Assembly (NCBI GenBank): GCA_020073145.1
Contig: JAIQFS010000001.1
Span: forward strand, 331,110 to 395,109
From: Terriglobia bacterium
GTDB taxonomy: Bacteria > Acidobacteriota > Terriglobia > Bryobacterales > Bryobacteraceae
Direction: 5' to 3'
DNA: 64,000 nt
The notes below the pieces were generated by a model. The model saw only the letters and a program-made list of their open reading frames with translations, did not search any database and had not been told where the DNA came from. Position numbers and translations under genes: made by a program. Positions 1 through 9,075 of the stretch are shown one piece after another (the stretch's first letter is position 1; every line of letters begins with the position of its first letter).

Positions 1-483
1 GGCGCGTCCATTCACGCCGAGATCGTCGGGCTCGGTATGTCCGCCGACGCCGGCCACATTACCCAGCCCTCGGCCGAAGGCGCCGCCCGCGCTCTGCGCG
101 CCGCTCTGCGCGATGCCTCGCTCGCTCCCGAACAGATCGGGTACATCAACGCTCACGGCACCGCGACGCCGGCCAACGACGTTGCCGAGACGACCGCCAT
201 CCGCGCCGTTTTTGGCGCGCTCGCCGATCGCCTGCCGGTGAGCTCCACCAAATCGATGCATGGCCATGCCCTCGGAGCGGCCGCCGCCCTGGAGTGCCTG
301 GCCGCCACCCTGGCCTTGCGCGACGGCTTTCTCCCCCCCACCGCGAACTTCACCGAGCCCGATCCCGAGTGCAATCTCGACGTCATCCCCAACCACTCCC
401 GCCGCGTTCAGGTGGAATACGCGCTCTCCAATTCCTTCGCCTTCGGCGGCCTGAACGCCGTGCTGGCCTTGCGCAAAGCCTAG
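1..483 (+). CDS. Beta-ketoacyl-ACP synthase (FabF-like), C-terminal part
   Basis: The open frame runs in from the window edge and ends at a TAG, so only about the last 160 residues are present. They carry the two catalytic histidine regions of the KAS I/II thiolase fold: HGTAT followed by PAND (usual form HGTGT..ND), and STKSMHGHALGAA, then the C-terminal NSFAFGGLNA glycine-rich loop. The nucleophile Cys lies upstream of the window. Such enzymes condense malonyl-ACP with an acyl chain in fatty acid or polyketide synthesis. HGTAT rather than HGTGT is a mild deviation. A housekeeping FabF or a specialised aryl-polyene/polyketide KS cannot be told apart from this fragment. Confidence 0.85.
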   Translation, partial: GASIHAEIVGLGMSADAGHITQPSAEGAARALRAALRDASLAPEQIGYINAHGTATPANDVAETTAIRAVFGALADRLPVSSTKSMHGHALGAAAALECLAATLALRDGFLPPTANFTEPDPECNLDVIPNHSRRVQVEYALSNSFAFGGLNAVLALRKA

Positions 484-576
484 CCGCGCGTGGAGCAGGC
501 CGGTGCGCCTGCCCAAGCCGCCCTGATTGCCAGTCACCCGCGAACGTGAAACAATCTCAGAAGATCCGAGGTCTCC

Positions 577-1866
<1,290 letters not shown>

Positions 1867-1891
1867 CGATCGCGGCCGGAAATGGCGGGCC

Positions 1892-2986
1892 CTAATCGCC
1901 AGGGACCCGCTCGGGCTTCGGAGCGAACATCCAGCCGAAACTAGGCCGCAGCGAGCCCAGCCGATACCGTTTCGTCTTGGCGGTGGAGATCGCCAGCATC
2001 AGCAGGATCACGGCCCCTGCCGCAACCAGCGTCTGGGTCACGGTCAGGCTGCCTTTGAGGAACCAGAGCCAGCGCCCATAGATCAACTCGACGTGTACCC
2101 AGTAGACCAGCAGAGAAGTTGTGCCGAACTGCCGCACCCAGCTCCAGCCGCCCGTGGCCGCGTACCGGGCCCACAGGAACGCGAACGCCGTCAGCACCAG
2201 CGTCACTCCCTGTTTGATCAGCACTTGTGCCGGGCTGTTGAGCCAGAAGTCCGACTGGGCATACACCGAAAACGGCAGGTTCGCCACGTATTGGCAGCCG
2301 AAAATCAGGGCGCCGCCCAGCAAGGCCGCCCATTGCATCACGCGTTCGGTCGCTTCTTTCGGGACCATCCGGATGATGCTGCCGGCGCTGACCCCAAACG
2401 CCAGGTATGCCGCCCAGGGGAAGAAGCCAAAAAAGTTGTAATCCGGAACTACGTAGTTTCGCGCGATCGCCGGTGCCCACGACCAATCGATCTGGCTGAT
2501 CAGCGGAGACGCGAAGGCGATTCCCAGTCCCACCGCGGCGCTCAGCCGCGCCCGTTCCGCCGTCCGGAACAGCGCCATCAGCGACATCACCGCGATGGCG
2601 AATCCCATCGCATTCAGGATGTCGACGCGAAATAGGTCGGTCCACGGCGATTTCGGCCAGCCGAAGATCCAAAGTTGCAGTCGGAACGCGAATGCCAGCC
2701 CGAACAGGTAACCGGAGCGCCGGAACGCCGCCATCATTCGCTCCACCGGCCCCAGCCCTTTCCGCTCCGTGCTGTCCATCAGGAACGCTAGGGTGATTCC
2801 GGTGAGAAACAGGAAGATGGCCGGCGGCATCCCGCCCAGGAATTGCGACAGCATGAACGGGCCGCCGCCGCGCAATTCCGGTTTGGTGAACGAATCGAAC
2901 ACGTGGCCTTGCAGCATGATCACCGCGGCCAGGCCGCGAAGCCAGTCCAGATACTGCAGCCGGTCGGAGCTGGTCTTGGTTTTCAT
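1892..2986 (-). CDS. HGSNAT/DUF1624-like membrane acyltransferase
   Basis: 364 residues, strongly hydrophobic, with about ten predicted membrane helices. The N-terminus has the LDWLRGLAAVIMLQGH signature and the following LFLTGITLAF helix typical of the heparan-alpha-glucosaminide N-acetyltransferase catalytic family (DUF1624), a relative of the acyltransferase-3 fold; the histidine of LQGH is the likely catalytic residue. Such proteins move an acetyl group across the membrane onto a sugar. Its ATG is only 5 nt from the stop of the upstream LolA-like gene on the same strand, so it is probably the last gene of a short operon. Substrate unknown. Confidence 0.75.
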   Translation of the reverse strand: MKTKTSSDRLQYLDWLRGLAAVIMLQGHVFDSFTKPELRGGGPFMLSQFLGGMPPAIFLFLTGITLAFLMDSTERKGLGPVERMMAAFRRSGYLFGLAFAFRLQLWIFGWPKSPWTDLFRVDILNAMGFAIAVMSLMALFRTAERARLSAAVGLGIAFASPLISQIDWSWAPAIARNYVVPDYNFFGFFPWAAYLAFGVSAGSIIRMVPKEATERVMQWAALLGGALIFGCQYVANLPFSVYAQSDFWLNSPAQVLIKQGVTLVLTAFAFLWARYAATGGWSWVRQFGTTSLLVYWVHVELIYGRWLWFLKGSLTVTQTLVAAGAVILLMLAISTAKTKRYRLGSLRPSFGWMFAPKPERVPGD

Positions 2987-2991
2987 GCTGC

Positions 2992-3690
2992 TTACTTCTG
3001 GGGATACTCCCGCTTGACGCCCTTGGGCAGGTTCAGCTTGACAGCCGAATCGGGAAGATTGGGGTTGATCATGATGTTGCTATAGGTGGCTACGTGGGTA
3101 TCGCCGCTCGGCTCGGTGAGCTTCTGCTGCACCGGCACCCCCGTGGCATCCGAGATCCAGAGCTCGATCTTCTTGAAGTACTTCAATATCTCGGGAGATT
3201 TCGGTATCAGCTCCAGACGCATGGTCTTGTCCGTGCCCACGGTTTCCGCGCCCCCGGCCGATATCGCATAACCGCTTTGGAGATCCTCGGATGTGCTGCC
3301 GAACCCCAACAGGAGAAATTGATCCACCATCGACTTGTACTCGCCGAGACGGTACTCCTGCACGACGTTCGCCACGGGATGATAAATCTCCACCTTCCGC
3401 GTGTCGATCGCCACCTTTTCGGCATCCGGCTCTTTGATGTCCCACAGCACGAGCACCTCGTGCGCCTTGGGGCGCTTCAGAAGGAAAATTCCCGTGTCCG
3501 TGCTGTCTTCGTTGAGGACGGCCGTGTGCGCCACCTTACGAAAATTGGCCGAGATGCCCGTGAACCCGGCGGCCGCCCGGTCCATCCGTGCGAACGTGCC
3601 TTGCAGCGAGCTGTCTGCCGCGCTCGCGCTCATGGCGGCCACGCTTGCCAGAACCGCCTTGCCCAGCCAGTGTGACGCCACTCGGTTCAT
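2992..3690 (-). CDS. LolA-like outer-membrane lipoprotein carrier
   Basis: 232 residues. I chose the ATG at 3690 because it gives a signal peptide (HWLGKAVLASVAAMSASAA) and overlaps the stop of the upstream gene by 4 bp (ATGA); longer frames have low-complexity N-termini. The body matches the LolA/LolB-like half-barrel (COG2834): FRKVAHTAVL, then GIFLLKRPKAHEVLVLWD, DTRKVEIYHP and repeated hydrophobic strands ending in VKLNLPKGVKREYP. LolA proteins shuttle lipoproteins through the periplasm to the outer membrane, which fits a diderm cell. Family membership is fairly clear; whether this is the main LolA or a paralogue is not. Confidence 0.75.
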   Translation of the reverse strand: MNRVASHWLGKAVLASVAAMSASAADSSLQGTFARMDRAAAGFTGISANFRKVAHTAVLNEDSTDTGIFLLKRPKAHEVLVLWDIKEPDAEKVAIDTRKVEIYHPVANVVQEYRLGEYKSMVDQFLLLGFGSTSEDLQSGYAISAGGAETVGTDKTMRLELIPKSPEILKYFKKIELWISDATGVPVQQKLTEPSGDTHVATYSNIMINPNLPDSAVKLNLPKGVKREYPQK

Positions 3691-4037
3691 GGACGCGCGA
3701 ATGCCATATAGCCTTGGAGTTCGCCTTCTGAATCCAAAATCGGTTCTACCCGCGTTACCCGCAGCCGGGGATCGCCGCTCCGCTGTTGCAGCGACCGCGT
3801 CAGCCGGGCCGCCCGTTGCGCGCTGGGCACACCCTCCAGGAGTTCCGAACTGACGAAGAAGACCGAGCTGCCCTTGTCCGAGGGCAGTGCCGCAATGCTG
3901 CTGGCTGTCGGAACACGAGGCTGATCGTGGAACCACGCCCGCGGCGTCAGGAAAATGAACGCCAGGATGATCCCGACCATCACGTCGTACTGCCAACTGG
4001 CTCGCGGGTAGTCCCAGAGGATGAAACGCTTCAACAT
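3687..4037 (-). CDS. Single-pass membrane protein, conserved hypothetical
   Basis: 116 residues starting at MLKRFILWDYPRASWQYD. One transmembrane helix (about residues 18-34, VMVGIILAFIFLTPRAWF) is followed by a small soluble domain with no motif I recognise. A second in-frame ATG lies 15 nt upstream (4052); neither has a strong ribosome site, so the start is uncertain. The stop overlaps the LolA-like ATG by 4 bp, so translation is coupled and the two products may act together in envelope lipoprotein handling. That functional link is inference. Confidence 0.65.
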   Translation of the reverse strand: MLKRFILWDYPRASWQYDVMVGIILAFIFLTPRAWFHDQPRVPTASSIAALPSDKGSSVFFVSSELLEGVPSAQRAARLTRSLQQRSGDPRLRVTRVEPILDSEGELQGYMAFARP

Positions 4038-4110
4038 GCCAATCGTACCCATTCTATCAAGACCGCGTACTCCGATGCTGCGGAAATCAGGTCTGAAAGC
4101 ACACAAGCGA

Positions 4111-4992
4111 CTAGAACACCACCACCGGATGGTACACGTGCGGTAACACGGCCTCGCCGATGGCGATCAGCTCGCCCTTTCGGCTCAACGCTTTGACCTG
4201 GCGGGCTGCCGGCTCGGCCCGGAACGGCGAGGCCGCGAAGTTCCGGCCGTTGCGAATTTCCGCAATCATTCGGTCGTCCACCAAGACGGCCGGAAAGCCC
4301 GGAAGCAGGTCCTCCGGGGGCACGAGCGCATCCAACAAACGGTCCTCCCCGGCCAACGACTGGAGTTGCGCCAAACTTCGCGCCTGGGCCAGTTGGAACT
4401 CGCCGCTCGAGGTCCGCCGCAATTCCCGCAAATGTGCTCCGCAGCCCATCGCCTGGCCGAGATCGTGCGCGATCGAGCGGAGGTATGTCCCTCCGGAACA
4501 GTGCGCGCGCAACTGAGCTTCGGCGCCCGTCACCTCCAGCAGCGTCAGCTCGTAGACCTGCACCCGAACCGGCTCCAGTTCCACCGCCACCGCCTTGCGG
4601 GCCAGTTCGTAGGCCCGGCGGCCGTCCACCTTCTTGGCCGACACCGCTGGCGGAGTCTGCAGGAACTCGCCGCGAAAACGCTCTAAATAGCGCTCGAGTT
4701 CCGTGCGATCCAGAGTGACATCCACCTGGGGGCTGGTGGGAACTCCCTCCCGGTCGTAGGTGTCCGTCGACCAGCCGAACCGCACCACCCCTTCATAGAC
4801 TTTGTCGCTGCGCGTGTAAAACTGAGCCAGGCGCGTGGCCCGGCCGATCACCAGGGGCAGAACCCCCGTGGCCATGGGATCAAGCGTCCCCAGGTGCCCC
4901 ACCCTTTTGGTCGCGGCGATGCCTCGAGCCTTCGCCACCACGTCGTGGGAGGTCCATCCTTCGGGTTTGTCGACTACGATGACTCCGTCCAA
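4111..4992 (-). CDS. truB: tRNA pseudouridine(55) synthase TruB
   Basis: 293 residues. It converts uridine 55 in the T-loop of tRNAs to pseudouridine. The N-terminal DKPEGWTSHDVV and the motif II loop GHLGTLDPMATG, whose Asp is the catalytic nucleophile, are intact, as are SGGTYLRSIAHDLG and the C-terminal small domain. Length and order agree with bacterial TruB. It is first in a short minus-strand run (truB, small membrane protein, LolA-like, acyltransferase) and diverges from rodZ, with 127 bp between. Confidence 0.95.
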   Translation of the reverse strand: MDGVIVVDKPEGWTSHDVVAKARGIAATKRVGHLGTLDPMATGVLPLVIGRATRLAQFYTRSDKVYEGVVRFGWSTDTYDREGVPTSPQVDVTLDRTELERYLERFRGEFLQTPPAVSAKKVDGRRAYELARKAVAVELEPVRVQVYELTLLEVTGAEAQLRAHCSGGTYLRSIAHDLGQAMGCGAHLRELRRTSSGEFQLAQARSLAQLQSLAGEDRLLDALVPPEDLLPGFPAVLVDDRMIAEIRNGRNFAASPFRAEPAARQVKALSRKGELIAIGEAVLPHVYHPVVVF

Positions 4993-5059
4993 CGCGATTC
5001 AAGGCCCCCAAGGCCACCGCTTATGCTACCAAGTTCAGCAAAAATGTTCGCCAAATCGG

Positions 5060-5088
5060 TTGCCGTTGTGAGCTAGGCCCTGTACTAT
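5060..5088 (+). promoter_or_regulatory. Predicted sigma70-type promoter of rodZ
   Basis: TTGCCG (5060-5065) and TACTAT (5083-5088) are separated by 17 bp, each matching four of six consensus bases. Transcription would start near 5095, which leaves the upstream ATG at 5087 outside the message and supports the ATG at 5120. Confidence 0.45.
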
Positions 5089-5119
5089 GATTAAGTTAGA
5101 GGCCAGGAAGGCCGACGGC

Positions 5120-6103
5120 ATGACGTCCCTTGGCGATACGCTGCGTCGCGCGCGGCTAAAGCGCAATCTCGAGCTGAACCGCATCGCCGATGAATTGAAG
5201 ATCTCTGCCAGCATGCTGAAGGCCATCGAAGACGAGCGCTTCGACAAGCTGCCAGGGGGTGTTTTCGTACGCAGCTTTGTCCGCCAATACGCGCGCTTCC
5301 TCGAACTCGACGAAGACGAAATGGTCGGCGAATTGCGCCGCGTGCTCGAGCCCGACGCGGTCCCGCTACCTGTCTCCAACGCCACTCACGTTCCGGATTC
5401 GAATATTCCTCTGCCGCGCATGCAGGGCTGGCAGGCGGTAAAGGACCGCGGCATGCGCTGGTCTTCCTCCCTCATGGCGCTGGCTCTCGTGGTAGTCGTC
5501 ATGCTGGCGTGTGCCGCCGCCTACGCTTGGTGGCAGCGTGGGCGACGTCCGGTATCGGCGAACGGAAATACCACTGTCCAGGCACAGACCAAGGCTTCCC
5601 AGCCGCCTGCGGACCTGCCTTCTCTTCAAGAGCCTGTGGTTCCAGCCGCAACGACGCCCTCGGCTCCCGTGAGCCCCGTGGCGGAACAGAAAACTCCCGA
5701 TTTCACTCCGCCGGCCGCGAATTCCGAGACGCCCACTCCTGCTCCGGCGTCTACCGTCCCGCTCGCCGCCGTGAATCCCGACGCCGCCGTGCGCGTCGAC
5801 GTGACCGCGGAGGAATCCGTCTGGATTTCGATCCGCGCCGACGGACAGTCTTCCTTCACCGGCGTTCTGGATGCCAATCAAACCCGCACCGTCGCCGCCA
5901 ACAAAACCGTGTGGCTGAAGGTGGGCAATGCCGGCGGCATTAGCGTCCTCTTGAATGGAAAGCCCATCGGGCCCTTGGGCGAAAAAGGCGCCGTGCGGAC
6001 TCTTCAGCTCACCTCGGGTGGCTTTAAGATCCTGCCGCCCGACGTCCCCAAGCCAGCAGCCCCTCCCACTGATTTGCCCACGGATTCCCCCGACCCTCGC
6101 TGA
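5120..6103 (+). CDS. rodZ: RodZ-like cytoskeletal protein (HTH + TM + DUF4115)
   Basis: 327 residues. The order is an N-terminal helix-turn-helix of the HTH_25 type (residues 3-75, SLGDTLRRARLKRNL...ADELKIS), one transmembrane helix (about 115-137), a Pro/Thr/Ala-rich periplasmic linker and a C-terminal DUF4115 beta domain (about 220-315, VRVDVTAEESVWISIRADG). This is the layout of RodZ, which links MreB filaments to the peptidoglycan synthesis machinery. I chose the ATG at 5120 because AGGAAGG sits 8 nt upstream and the promoter -10 box covers the earlier ATG at 5087. The last 100 bp overlap the convergent pgsA gene. Confidence 0.85.
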   Translation: MTSLGDTLRRARLKRNLELNRIADELKISASMLKAIEDERFDKLPGGVFVRSFVRQYARFLELDEDEMVGELRRVLEPDAVPLPVSNATHVPDSNIPLPRMQGWQAVKDRGMRWSSSLMALALVVVVMLACAAAYAWWQRGRRPVSANGNTTVQAQTKASQPPADLPSLQEPVVPAATTPSAPVSPVAEQKTPDFTPPAANSETPTPAPASTVPLAAVNPDAAVRVDVTAEESVWISIRADGQSSFTGVLDANQTRTVAANKTVWLKVGNAGGISVLLNGKPIGPLGEKGAVRTLQLTSGGFKILPPDVPKPAAPPTDLPTDSPDPR

Positions 6104-6729
6104 CGCCGCAGTTGAGCGCGTTGGCTCTTTCGCTCGAGCTGCAGAAGTTCCCGCCGCCGGCGCTTCTTGATGCTCTCATCCACCTTGCGCCAGAACTTGC
6201 GGAAGTAGCTGATGGCGGACAGCATCGCAAAGAAAACCACGCCCCACATCAGAATCATGCCCGGCAGCCGCATCGCGGCGTGCCGCACGCTGAGCAGCAT
6301 GCAGGAAATCGCCGCTACCTGCGAAAACATCTTGGTCTTGCCTAGATCGCTGGCCTTGATCGTATAGCCTTCGGCGGCCGCGATACTGCGCAGCCCCGAT
6401 ACCGCGAACTCTCGCCCCACGATGAGAATCGCCATCCAGCCCGGAAGCACTCGCACCTGCACCAGCGAGATCAGCGCGGCTGACACCAGCAGCTTATCGG
6501 CGATCGGATCCAGCAAAGTCCCGATCGTGGTCACCTGACGCCACCGCCGCGCCAGGTAACCGTCCAGCGAATCGGTTGCCGCGGCTGTCAGAAAAATCGC
6601 CAGGGCCACCCATTCTTTGGTGACCGTGTAACCGCCGATGCTGAACAGAATTTTCTCCTGCACCAGTGCCGCCACCAGCAGCGGCACGAAGAAAATGCGG
6701 AGAATCGTCAGCGAGTTGGGAAGATTCAT
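6004..6729 (-). CDS. pgsA: CDP-diacylglycerol-glycerol-3-phosphate 3-phosphatidyltransferase
   Basis: 241 residues with five or six membrane helices. It makes phosphatidylglycerol phosphate from CDP-diacylglycerol and glycerol-3-phosphate. The CDP-alcohol phosphotransferase motif D..DG..AR........G...D...D is complete in DSLDGYLARRWRQ followed by GTLLDPIADK. The start MNLPNSLTILRIF is the usual PgsA N-terminus. A basic tail of roughly 45 residues after the last helix (rich in Arg, Gly and Ser) is encoded opposite the 3' end of rodZ and is not part of the conserved domain. Confidence 0.9.
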   Translation of the reverse strand: MNLPNSLTILRIFFVPLLVAALVQEKILFSIGGYTVTKEWVALAIFLTAAATDSLDGYLARRWRQVTTIGTLLDPIADKLLVSAALISLVQVRVLPGWMAILIVGREFAVSGLRSIAAAEGYTIKASDLGKTKMFSQVAAISCMLLSVRHAAMRLPGMILMWGVVFFAMLSAISYFRKFWRKVDESIKKRRRRELLQLERKSQRAQLRRQRGSGESVGKSVGGAAGLGTSGGRILKPPEVS

Positions 6730-6797
6730 CGCTCAAACCAAATATAATTCGGCGCGAGCCCCGCCAACAACCACCGAGGCCCGTCCCTGCATCTCAT

Positions 6798-7694
6798 CTA
6801 AGTCTGGCCCACCCAATCCGGGGCGGCCTTCGCGCGCCAGCGCTCTCGGATCGCTTGTATCTCGGCCGTGCCGAGCGGGCCCGCTTCCAGCAGGCGCGCA
6901 TTCGACGCCCAACGGCCCGGCTGCGTCGTCCCCACAATTGCCGTGGCGACTCCCGGCTGCGCCAGCGTAAACCGCAGCGCCTTCGAAATGGATTGACTGA
7001 GATCGCCGTCGAGGAAATCGTATTGGAGCACTTCCAGCCGTCGCCAGTATTCCTGGTGATACGGGTTGCCTGGCTTGGATCCTGTCTTCCAGGCGGCATT
7101 GGCAATCGGCCGCTTGGCGATCACTCCCATCCCTTGCCGCACCGCCAGTGGCAAGGTCAGGTCAATCGCTTCTCCATCGGCGATGCTGACCGACGTCTGC
7201 AGCGTATCGAACACACCGCTCTCGATCGCGTAGACTGCGTTCTGGCCGTCGCCGCTATACCCGATGAATCGGGTCTTGCCGGCCTCCCGCGCCTTCTGCA
7301 GCACTCCGATGGCGTCTCCGCGCTCTAGTACGGCTTGGGAACAACTATGGAGCTGCACCAGGTCCACGTGATCCACCCGCAGCCGCTGCAGGCTGCGGTC
7401 AATCTGCATCTCGAGCATGCGCGGGTCCCAGTCGGGCAAGTCCAAACCCGAGGCGTGCCCGCACTTGGTGAACAGGAAGTAGTCCTTCCGGCGGCCGCTC
7501 ACCGCGCGCCCGATCATCTCTTCGCTGCCCGGGTAGCACTCCGCCGTGTCGATCAGATTCAGCCCCGCGTCGAGGGCGGCGTGCAGCAGGCGCTCCACTT
7601 GGTCGAACGGAACGTTTTCGTAGCCGATCTCGGCCGCGCCGAAACCAAGAACCGTGACGGCCATGCCCGTCCTGCCCAGAACACGCTTTTCCAT
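6798..7694 (-). CDS. Aldo/keto reductase
   Basis: 298 residues from the ATG at 7694 (MEKRVLGRTGMAVTVLGFG). NAD(P)H-dependent carbonyl reductase of the AKR TIM-barrel superfamily. The catalytic tetrad is visible: Asp49 and Tyr54 in NLIDTAECYPG, Lys77 in LFTKCG, and His116 in LVQLHSC. Late motifs GYSGDGQ and the nucleotide-binding IVGTTQPGRW are also present. It stands alone between pgsA and the MFS gene, so its substrate cannot be inferred. The longer reading frame to 7787 adds a non-conserved leader. Confidence 0.85.
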   Translation of the reverse strand: MEKRVLGRTGMAVTVLGFGAAEIGYENVPFDQVERLLHAALDAGLNLIDTAECYPGSEEMIGRAVSGRRKDYFLFTKCGHASGLDLPDWDPRMLEMQIDRSLQRLRVDHVDLVQLHSCSQAVLERGDAIGVLQKAREAGKTRFIGYSGDGQNAVYAIESGVFDTLQTSVSIADGEAIDLTLPLAVRQGMGVIAKRPIANAAWKTGSKPGNPYHQEYWRRLEVLQYDFLDGDLSQSISKALRFTLAQPGVATAIVGTTQPGRWASNARLLEAGPLGTAEIQAIRERWRAKAAPDWVGQT

Positions 7695-7819
7695 AGGGTG
7701 GATTCTTCGAAGATAGCAAATCACCAGGTTCACGGGCACTGGAGCAGTAGGCTGCTTCTGTGAGCCGCGCGCGCGGTTGCCCGCCACGAACCGGCCCCGC
7801 CGGCTTCTCCCGGGGAACG

Positions 7820-7838
7820 AGGCTGCTTTTTTCAGCCT
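7820..7838. repeat. Hairpin AGGCTG-N7-CAGCCT just downstream of the MFS gene
   Basis: A perfect 6-bp inverted repeat with a T-rich 7-nt loop lies 4 bp beyond the MFS stop codon. There is no T tract after the stem in either direction, so it is not a classical rho-independent terminator but may still protect the 3' end. Confidence 0.3.
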
Positions 7839-7841
7839 TCG

Positions 7842-9044
7842 CTACACCGATCCCGCCGCCGGCAGGGCCCCCGCTGGCTTGCCCGGGCGCCAGAAGCTGG
7901 CCGCCAGCGCGATCGTCACCATCTGCACCCCCGCGATCAACGCCACGCAAGCCGGCCATCCGCCCCGGTTCCAGAAATAGGCGGGCAGCACCGCGCCCAC
8001 ACTGCCGCCGATGTAATAAAACAGGACGTACAGCCCTACCGCCGCCGCCCGCGCCTCCGAGGCCACCGTCCCGATGTAGCTATTCGACGCCGATTGCGCC
8101 ACGAACACGGCCGTGCAGCACAACGCCAGCCCCACCAGAATCACGGGCAGGGAAGACACCAAGGTCAGCAGGATGCCGCCAATCGCGCCGCCGTACGCCA
8201 CCGTGAGCGTCACCCGATGGCCGGCTCGATCGATCCAGTGCCCGGCCATCGGGGCCCCCACCGCTCCCGCCAGGTAGACCACAAACAGCAGCCCGAGCGC
8301 CGCCGGGCTCAACCCGAACGGCGGGGCCGCCAGATAAAAATTCACGTACGTAAACGTGGCCAGCATCGAGAACAGCACGCAGAATCCCACCGCGTAGGTT
8401 GCCACTAGCCGCGGGTTCTTCAAATGCCGGCTCATTGCCCGCAGCGTGGCCGCCGCGCTCGCGGCCCGCTGAAAGTGCCGGCCGGGCGGCAGCCATGCCC
8501 ACACCGCCAGCCCTCCCATGCCGCACACCAGTCCCAGCACGACGAAGGCCCAGCGCCAGGAGACCTGCGTGGCGATAAATCCTGCGACGATCCGCCCGCT
8601 AAAGCCCCCCAGCACCGTGCCCGACACGTAGGCCCCCATGGCCGACCCCGTCCCTTCCTGCCATTCCTCGTTGATATACGCGGGCACCACCACCGCCAGC
8701 CCGGGGGTGAAGACGCCCTGCCAGAACCGCCAGAACAGGAGTTCATGCAAGCCGGTGGCCCGGGCCGCCAGCACCGTGGGCACTCCCAGCAGCAGAGCCG
8801 CCGGAACAATCACGCGCTTCCGGCCCATCTGATCGGCCAGAATTCCTGCCAGCGGCGCCGCCACCGCCACCCCCAGCGTCGAGGCCGTCAGCATCAGGCT
8901 GATGCCGGCCACCGTCGTCTGGAATTCGGCCGCCAGCATGGGCAGCAGCGGTTGGGGCGCGTAGAGCGTCACGAACGCGCAAAAACCGGCCAGCGCAATC
9001 GTAAGAGTGCGCTGATCGGGGCGTCTGTCTTTTGGGAAAGTCAA
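7842..9044 (-). CDS. MFS transporter, YnfM-like drug/metabolite exporter
   Basis: 400 residues, twelve predicted transmembrane helices. The loop 2-3 motif GILADQMGRKRV, the opening FVTLYAPQPLLPML and the matching loop 8-9 GHWIDRAGHRV are typical of the DHA1/YnfM group of proton-driven exporters. The frame begins at a TTG at 9044 inside an A-rich intergenic motif and lacks a clear ribosome site, so the true start may be slightly downstream. It follows bioA on the same strand and could be read through from the biotin operon, but no functional link is evident. Confidence 0.85.
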   Translation of the reverse strand: MTFPKDRRPDQRTLTIALAGFCAFVTLYAPQPLLPMLAAEFQTTVAGISLMLTASTLGVAVAAPLAGILADQMGRKRVIVPAALLLGVPTVLAARATGLHELLFWRFWQGVFTPGLAVVVPAYINEEWQEGTGSAMGAYVSGTVLGGFSGRIVAGFIATQVSWRWAFVVLGLVCGMGGLAVWAWLPPGRHFQRAASAAATLRAMSRHLKNPRLVATYAVGFCVLFSMLATFTYVNFYLAAPPFGLSPAALGLLFVVYLAGAVGAPMAGHWIDRAGHRVTLTVAYGGAIGGILLTLVSSLPVILVGLALCCTAVFVAQSASNSYIGTVASEARAAAVGLYVLFYYIGGSVGAVLPAYFWNRGGWPACVALIAGVQMVTIALAASFWRPGKPAGALPAAGSV

Positions 9045-9075
9045 AAGGGGATCGGGTGGCGCTTCGCGCTTTTGA

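Noticed and set aside
5087..5119. Earlier ATG for RodZ
   Set aside because: It lies in the -10 box of the predicted promoter, and the ATG at 5120 has AGGAAGG at correct distance.
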